From the NCBI RefSeq assembly GCF_030253575.1, contig NC_080557.1, positions 45,398,501 to 45,462,500 of the forward strand: a DNA stretch of 64,000 bases, in the 5' to 3' direction. This document shows, piece after piece, positions 57,337 through 64,000 of the stretch (its first letter is position 1; each line of letters starts with the position of its first letter). The translations under genes and the position numbers were made by a program. The notes below the pieces were generated by a model, which was not told the origin of the DNA, did not search any database, and was given only the letters and a program-made list of their open reading frames with translations. Source of the stretch: Rhododendron vialii (lineage: Eukaryota > Streptophyta > Magnoliopsida > Ericales > Ericaceae).

Positions 57337-60300
57337 CGTTCGGCTAAATAAGCCAAATAAGCCAAGTGGCTTATTTTTTTGTCTTTATTCAATTTTTTTT
57401 CGTATTTGTTAGTTTTTCGTTAATTTTTTGGGGATTATTGCATTATCTTGACGAGAGGAATCTAAAAAGTAAAAAATTATGATCAAAATTCAATTTCTTT
57501 TGGATAAAGACGAAAAAATTGGTTTATTGGCTTATTTTTGTCTTTATTCAAAAAAATTAGGTTTCGATCATAATTTTTTACTTTTTAAATTCTTCTTGTC
57601 ATGATGATACAATAATCTCCAAAAAATTGACGAAAAACTAACAAATACGATTTTTTTTTTTTTGCTTGGCAAACGAAGATTTTTATTAAGCTCAAAGGGA
57701 TACATTGAGAAGAAGAGAGAACAGAAGGTGCCTCTCAAAGAAACAAAACGAAAAAACAAGCAAACACCACCATAGCATCCAACCAAAGGTTGGATACAAA
57801 CACCTCACCAGAAAGTTAAAATTTCAGTTTTCGAATCCCATCTAAATACCCCTTAAAGTCCTCAACCGAGTGTATCTTAATGTCGCGTTTGGTCCTCATC
57901 CACATGGCTACCCTTGTTTTAACAAGATCTGCCACATCCCAAACCAGCGTAGAAGCATTATTGAAGATATAGTCATTCCGCACTAGCCATAATGACCAAA
58001 GTGTTGCATAAAAACAAGACTCCCAAATTTCTTTCTCTAAGTTTCGAAACTGATTCTCAAACCACCAATCAGCCAACGCCTCTACCGATGAAGGGCACAC
58101 CCATTTAACATGCCACCAATCCAAAATCAAAGACCAAACATCCCATGAGAATTGACAATGAAGGAGTAAGTGTTGGGGAGTTTCCAGGTGTAGGGAGCAA
58201 AAGGGACATACCAGTATTTGGGAATTCGTTAGAATGTTTCGACTTCGTAGAACCGACCTCGTTGCCACTCATTCTTGGACAACCAGCCATGAAAAAATTC
58301 CCACTTTTGGAGGGCTTATGTTCTTCCATAGAGAGCCCAGTATTGCAGCCCTTGACTGACTCATCAAATGCTCCCTTTGTTTGTAAGTTGACCTCACCGA
58401 AAAGCACCTATTTGCCGTCCAAATCCAGTGTAAACAATCAGGTTTGGATGGGTCTGGAGTCACATTCTGTAGTCTCAGCTTTAGTTCATCCTGTTGTTGA
58501 TTCTCCAAGTCAAATAGCCTTCGCCTGGACAACAAATCCCACCTTCCATTTTCTGCACCCTCCCCCACTGAACTAACCGTGTCATCCTGTTGGATCAGAC
58601 ACCGAGAAAAGTCGCGGATATTCCTCTTTGAGAGCTTTATTCCCTAGCCATACGTGATTCCAGAACGAAGTGTCACACCCAGAATTGACCTGCACACGGA
58701 AACCCTCCCGAATAACCTTTCCAAGGCAAGATTCATTATCCCCAATAGAGCAGATATCCGTCCAGATGGTAGAAACTGAACTTGAGCTCGGAGTATAGGG
58801 CAACCAACACAATTGGTCCAAATTGTATTTTCCTCTAGTAACTCTAACCCAAAGAGATTCCTTGTCATTACTAAACCTCCACCACCACTTGGCCAGGAGT
58901 GCCACATTCTGCTGCAATAATTTCTTCACCCCTAAACCCCCATTCACTTTACTCTTGGTAATTTGCTCCCACTTCACCAGGTGCAACTTCTTCTTGCCCG
59001 CTACATCTCCCCAGAAAAAACGCCTTTGCATTTTCTCTAGAGTTTTAGCAACAGCCACCGGCATCTTGAACAATGACATAAAATAGATTGGCAATGTGCT
59101 CATGTTGGAATTAAGGAGGGTGAGGCGACCTCCAGTGGACATGCACCTACCACTCCACACATTAAGTTTCTGCTGAGTTCTATCAATGACAGGTTCCCAA
59201 GTTTTAATCCTCCTTGGGTTTGCGCCTAGGGGCAAGCCAAGATATTTAATAGGTAGGGATTCTACCTTGCAGCCCATAACTTGGGCAAGGGCAGCCACAT
59301 CTTGTGTAGGGACCTTAACACCACAGAGAGAGCTTTTTGAGAAATTTATCTTTAGGCCTGACATTAGCTGGAAACACCTTAAGATTCTCTTGATATTGTT
59401 GATTTCCTGCATATCATTGTTACAGAAAATAATTGTATCATCCGCAAATTGGAGGTGAGAAATAATTACCCCAGTTCTCCCAATCTTCACTCCCTTGATA
59501 ATCTCTGTATCCCTAGCTCTTTCCAACATAATATTAAGAGCCTCAGCTACTATGTTGAAAAGAAAGGGGGATAAAGGATCACCTTGCCTGATTCCTTTTT
59601 GAGTTCGGAATTCCTTTGTCGCGGAACCATTAATCAAAACCGACATAGATACAGAAGAAATACACTCTTTAATCCAATCACACCACTTCCCACCACAGCC
59701 CACCTTCCCCATCATATCTACTAGAAAGCCCCAATTAACACAATCATATGCCCTTTCAAAGTCTAGCTTTAAGATAAGGCCTCCTCGAGTACTATGTTTC
59801 CAACTATGGATGGCCTCATTGGCAATGAGAACACCATCAAGAATTTGTTTTCCCCCAACAAACGCAGCCTGAGCCTCCCCAATTATACTTGGAAGATGTT
59901 GTTTTATCCTATTAGCTAGCACCTTCGACAAAATTTTGTAAATGCAGCCCACCATGCTAATGGGTCTGTAATCTTTAAAGGTTGTAGGGCAATCAACCTT
60001 GGGAATTAAGGAGATGAAAGTTGAGTTAATACCTTTAGTAAGCCTGCCATTCTCATGAATTCAGCAAAAAATTGTAGTACCAAATCCTTCAAAAAGCCTC
60101 AAGCTTTCTTAACAAAAGAGAAATTAAAGCCATCCGGCCCCGGCGCCTTGAGGCTATTATAGTTTTTAAGTGCAGCTACAATTTCCCCCTCCTTAAACTT
60201 CTTCTCAAGTTGCATGGCTACGTCGAAAGTCACCCGCCGGTTAAAGTGTCCCCCCAAAACAGTTCGATGTCTCATTTCCTCCGTAAAGTTGGATCTGAAA

Positions 60301-60658
60301 TAATTCACTGCTGCTTCCTTAATTTCTCCAGGCTCCTCTACTACTCTGTCATTCATCTTAATCGATCCCACCATGTTCCTTTTGAACCTATAATTGGCTA
60401 TGACTTGAAAAAATTTAGTGTTCTTGTCGCCCAGTTTCAACCAATTCACCCTAGATTTTTGCCTCCACAGAGATTTAGACAATCTTGACAGACGCCAGAA
60501 TTCGGTTCTCGCCTTGCATCTAGTTGCTTTCTCTTCTTCAGTGAGATGGCGCTCTTCATCTATAACATCAAGTTGGTGTGCACTTCAGAAATGTGAAAAC
60601 ACGAATTTTATTTGAATAAGGACAAAAAAATAAGCCACTTAGCTTATTTAGCCGAACG
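57337..60658. mobile_element. Inverted-repeat element that hosts a LINE
   Basis: The left end CGTTCGGCTAAATAAGCCA and right end TTAGCTTATTTAGCCGAACG are inverted copies, each followed inward by a GGCTTATTTTTTTGTC/GACAAAAAAATAAGCC phrase. The left part also contains internal inverted copies of the same sequence (about 57480-57650). Without the LINE it would be about 0.4 kb. Superfamily unknown. Confidence 0.7.
57651..60592 (-). mobile_element. 5'-truncated L1-type LINE with reverse transcriptase
   Basis: A minus-strand non-LTR element with a poly(A) tail (poly-T at 57651-57663). The main frame, 58582-59955, encodes 457 residues of reverse transcriptase: KLDFERAYD (about residue 63), RQGDPLSPFLFN (about 123), FADDT (about 170) and INFSKS. 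Upstream, 60099-60482 encodes the linker before the RT (WLKLGDKNTKFFQ, KAPGPDGFNF). Downstream, 57816-58568 in two frames encodes the zf-RVT end (SWLVVQE; CPFCSLHLETPQHLLLHC). The endonuclease part is missing by 5' truncation. At least three frame breaks or stops separate the pieces (a stop after FVKKA near 60099, a frame change before the RT frame, and breaks near 58570 and 58269). It is inserted in the element at 57337-60658, with a possible short duplication ACAAATACGA / AAAACACGA. Confidence 0.92.
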
Positions 60659-60796
60659 AGATTATATATTTGGGGTGCGGCCCAAATCACTCCAAAGTTT
60701 TTTTTTTTTGAACTGGTCAATACCACAAAGTTGATTATAAACTACGTACATACCAATTTTTTTGATAGATAACAATCAAGGTACTCCTTCTAAGTA

Positions 60797-61021
60797 CTAC
60801 AAAGATGCTACATGCACTACGGTTATGTTTGTTGTGTAACCAATTCTGACCGTTCAGATGTGTTTCGACGCTCTAGATTTAAAAAAAACTTTTCTAATGA
60901 AAAGTTTAACTCTTCCAAGGAAAAGTTTGAAAGAATCTTGACCATTTATTACAACAATGAACGGATGAAGATTGGTTGTATTTGATGTTTTGCACAACCG
61001 TTGTGCATGTAGCATCTTTGG
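60797..61021. mobile_element. Palindromic MITE with 9-bp target duplication (MULE type)
   Basis: 225 bp. The arms CAAAGATGCTACATGCAC and GTGCATGTAGCATCTTTG are exact inverted copies at the ends and continue with ACCGTTCA/TGAACGG inside. The 9-bp duplication TTCTAAGTA lies at 60788-60796 and 61022-61030. Confidence 0.9.
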
Positions 61022-61502
61022 TTCTAAGTATACGTTCTATATTTGTAGAGCCAAAGCAGTCAATTGAAGGAGAAAAACTTCTGTACGGAGCATCTTGTAA
61101 AGAAGATTTACGGCACTAAAACGCGCGCGTCCAAAAGTGTTTTGGTCTATCCGGATTGAAAACCAATTTTGACCGGTAAAAATTGTTTTTCACCAGTCAA
61201 AATTGAAAACATATCTCATCCTTTGATTGCGCAAATGGATGGATGAGAATGCGCTCCACCGTGAATAATAAGTTTCTCTTGCAGTGGAAAATGAAGCTTG
61301 TGGCATTACATAGCGGTAATTGGTACACTGAATGATTTTTTTTCAATTGAAAACCCTGACAAGTACAACAAAACTTACTAGCAAAACGGCCACTATTAAA
61401 GTACAAGCTAGGCATAGTACCAAATAATTGTGTTTGTTTGTTTTGCTTTTTTGTTCTTCGCTGAAATTGCTTGCTTGCTTTGTTGGGACATGCCTCTGCT
61501 AG

Positions 61503-61734
61503 GGGAAGTTTTTCAGTGCCGGATGGGTACGGGCCACGTGGTGACGAACACGATCTCAGTTGTTCAAACGTATTTTGGACGGTCCAAGTCTGTTTGGGTA
61601 AGTTTTTAGTGTAAAACTACCAAAATATCCCCTCAAGTCCAAACAGATCTGAACCGTCCAAAACACGTTTGGACAGTCGAGATGCGTGCTCAGCTCTACG
61701 TGGTCTATGCCCACCCGGCACTGAAAACTTTCTC
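61503..61734. mobile_element. Palindromic MITE with 9-bp target duplication (MULE type)
   Basis: 232 bp. Ends GGGAAGTTTTTCAGTGCCGG and CCGGCACTGAAAACTTTCTC. The central arms carry CAAACGTATTTTGGACGGTCC and GAACCGTCCAAAACACGTTTG. A duplication of 9 bp (10 if CCTCTGCTAG is counted) lies at 61494-61502 and 61735-61743. Same family as 54753-54948. Confidence 0.9.
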
Positions 61735-61743
61735 CTCTGCTAG

Positions 61744-63083
61744 AATATAGTAGTACCAGAAAATGGTTTTGGTCATCACCATTTGAGACTTGTTATCACG
61801 CAATCACAAATTTTGTTGGTATGTACGTAAGTAGGGGTTGGGAAATTAATGAATACAAACCTTCTTTGTCTTCACTCCTCAAATCAATACTCCATGGCAA
61901 CAAATAAGTAACCTCTTTTGTTTGCTAGTGCAAGTAAATTGCTCTCTCTCTCTCTCTCTCGCTCGCAAGCTTTTACACACGCGGGGTAATGTTGTTTTTA
62001 TAACCGGATGTCCGACCTCGCCTCGAGTAAATCTGGGATGCTAAAATTAGTGACGGAGCAGATCCTCAAGCGGCTCCAAGTTTGAAATATTTAGCTTGAA
62101 TAGAAATTTTGAACATGCAGCCTCATGAATGACTGTGGATGACAAACACTTTCAAACAGACAGTAATTATTACGTACATAAATCCAAACATAAAGCGGAA
62201 TCGATTAATGTGCATTTGATTTTTTTTATGGATTTTTATCATTTTGTGAGGTTTATGTACATCAAACGCCTTCAAAAATACTTGTTTTTGAATCTGTGCC
62301 GGATCAGAATGGAGGAAGCATATATGTGGTGTGTGCTTCACTCGTTTACAACTCTCATCGTTTTCAAACAGGTTTCACATAAGTATCATTTTCATACAGG
62401 TTTCACATACGTATTGTTTTTGATCACCGCTCCAGATGAAATGATGGTCTTCTAGACCAATGTGTGATGGGGAAGGATCCTAGAGCATTACGTGTTCCCG
62501 TGTCTGTGCCTCAGGATCACTGAGTAATCATAGCATCAATGAATGTAGAGGTGTTGAAACTTGAAGCCACAACCACAAACATATGAATACCCCAAAGCCA
62601 ACACCACATGGTCCAAATCCATTACCAGTCTACAGAAGAATGCAAAGATGCAGAGAGATTCTTATTTCAAAATTAAGTAGCATATCAAGAAGTATTACCT
62701 GAAGTACATTAAATAAGTATGTTAGGAACCATACACATTCTCCCAGTACAGATTTCAGTGAAATTGACCCTGAATGAAAAGAGACTCCCCTACCAAAGGA
62801 AACCCTAAACACATACAGATTTCAGTTTCTACAATATTTCATACTAAAAGGTTACAAGTAAGGGTATACCACCCCAAAATATGATCCGTACAGGGTAAAC
62901 CCTATTTATATATAAAGTTTTTGAGTACCTCCGATTACGACAATTAAGCATCCGATAACAAAATACCGAAGACCCTGACAAAGGATTTGTCATAGCATTC
63001 CGGCCCATGTCATATCAAACGCAGATAGGGAAAGGCAATGGGACTTCAGGGGAAGGTTTTCCAGCTTCATTTCCATTCAGCCT
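61744..63083. other. Intergenic DNA and ABI3 3' UTR
   Basis: No coding gene. A (CT)n run near 61942-61960 and a dispersed repeat at about 61998-62130 (like 56440) are present. A 25-bp phrase, ACAGGTTTCACATAMGTATYRTTTT, occurs twice at about 62367-62420. The last few hundred bases before 63084 are probably the ABI3 3' UTR. Confidence 0.5.
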
Positions 63084-63748
63084 TCACGCTCTTCGTGATG
63101 GTTGGGAGGAGGAGCCACTACCATCGGCTTGCGCTGCTGTACATGATCTTCTATGACTCTTCGCTGGTTTCTTGGCTTCGGATTTTGGTCCTGGTTGTCT
63201 CACCTTCACTCCTCTTATCATCTGTTTAAGTCCATGAATTCGTTAATAAGAAACGAATATAGATATGTTCATATGTTTACATAAGCCCTAGGAGGATATA
63301 CAAAGATTTAGCATTTGGAATGGAGACATACGTATTTCGCACACTTTACATCTGAGTATATCACTATGAAATCTCCTTCTTGGAGTCCATTTGCTCGGAC
63401 AAAATCTCCTGAAATAAACAGTCATACACAATCCATATAAGAACATTTCCTAGAGTCCCAAGTCCTAGACGTTGAATGATGTACCTGTGTTCTCAAGGAG
63501 ATACATCCGGCTTTTGTTGTTCGGCCAAAATCTGAGACTCCACAAATTAAAAGAATTGACTATTTGTTTAGTATGGTGAAAAAAAAAACTATAATAGATA
63601 ATTTAGGTGGTTTGAAATGGAATTTGATTTTCGGTAAAATCGCATACCTGTAGCGCATGTTCCAGACCTGAGAAGTTCCAATGTCTTCCATTGTAATCGC
63701 AATTCCATCCCTGGCCTCCAGCTCTGGAAGATGGGTTTCAGCTTCTTT
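63084..63748 (-). CDS. ABI3: ABI3/VP1 transcription factor, 3' exons (B3 domain and C terminus), partial
   Basis: Four exons on the minus strand, in phase: 63648-63748, 63485-63531, 63332-63408 and 63084-63221, encoding 120 residues. The first exons lie beyond the right edge. The reading [80 protein letters not shown] and [16 protein letters not shown] is the B3 DNA-binding domain of the ABI3/VIVIPAROUS1 branch, distinct from FUS3 and LEC2. ABI3 binds RY elements (CATGCA) and drives seed maturation, storage-protein genes and ABA response. The start of the B3 domain is missing here. The tail after the domain is short and basic/serine-rich ([20 protein letters not shown]), ending RRA-stop at 63084-63086. 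The intron upstream (63749 to the window end) shows no further exon. Confidence 0.95.
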
Positions 63749-64000
63749 CTGACACATCAATTCATTTCAATGACAGTTATAATATTTGTTATGACTAACT
63801 ACTAGATTAAATTCGAACGACAATATTTGACAAGAAGTAAGTGCTAACACAATTATCGTCCAACATTTTCATACACAGAGATTTGATCTTCTGTCAAGCT
63901 TCCATTCAAATCCATCCACTCTTATAAGAGCAACTCTAACCCATGACTCTTCATTTCTTCATTTTAGAGACTCAAAAAACTATATTTTATGCAAAAAGTA

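Noticed and set aside
1-64000. CRISPR arrays, operons, bacterial genes, rRNA or tRNA genes
   Set aside because: None is visible. The genome is a plant nuclear one; the only tRNA-like signal is the SINE promoter at 26701-26766.

Overview
The window is nuclear DNA of a dicot-type flowering plant. The genes have GT-AG introns, and the intergenic DNA is AT-rich with long (GA)n and (TA)n tracts. The gene set is a plant one: a VAMP72 R-SNARE, a POLLENLESS3/MS5-type TPR protein, an Alba protein with an RGG tail, an At3g24760-type F-box/kelch protein, a DUF1644 protein, a thioredoxin-like U5 snRNP protein (TXNL4B/DIM1 family), an EAR-motif C2H2 factor and ABI3. The species cannot be fixed from the sequence alone.

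Layout. The last exon of VAMP72 (+) lies at 338-484. A possible organelle-derived insert follows (about 1210-1960), then a hAT element. The POLLENLESS3-like gene (-, four exons) occupies 3397-7273. A Mutator-like element with long inverted ends (about 8444-11515) holds a broken FAR1-related fragment and two nested hAT elements. The Alba gene (-, nine exons) occupies 12640-16817. Then come a repeat-rich stretch, the F-box/kelch gene (-, 22686-25125), and a belt of foldback elements, a Tourist-like element and a SINE (25.7-28.6 kb). The DUF1644 coding exon (-) is at 29123-30238.

The most striking structure is a very large inverted repeat. The left arm is 30788-36711. The right arm is 39337-47613 and is colinear with the left except for one 2.36-kb insertion. 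Each arm carries what looks like the promoter, first non-coding exon and long leader intron of the DUF1644 gene, plus the 3' end of a Helitron. The spacer holds an LTR-like fossil, an orphan inverted copy of exon 1 and upstream DNA of the neighbouring TXNL4B-like gene, and Helitron 5' ends. The right arm therefore places a second DUF1644-type promoter, pointing rightwards, directly upstream of the complete TXNL4B-like gene (+, 48208-51010). This gives plausible routes to promoter transfer and to hairpin or small RNA formation.

The right part has a single-exon C2H2/EAR repressor gene (+, 53712-54236), two 5'-truncated L1-type LINEs, one of them inserted inside an older inverted-repeat element, several palindromic MITEs with 9-bp target duplications, and the 3' half of ABI3 (-), which runs off the right edge. 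The genes belong to unrelated pathways (secretion, splicing, RNA binding, ubiquitin ligase, seed maturation). There is no operon-like logic; the shared theme is mobile elements rearranging the DNA between genes.
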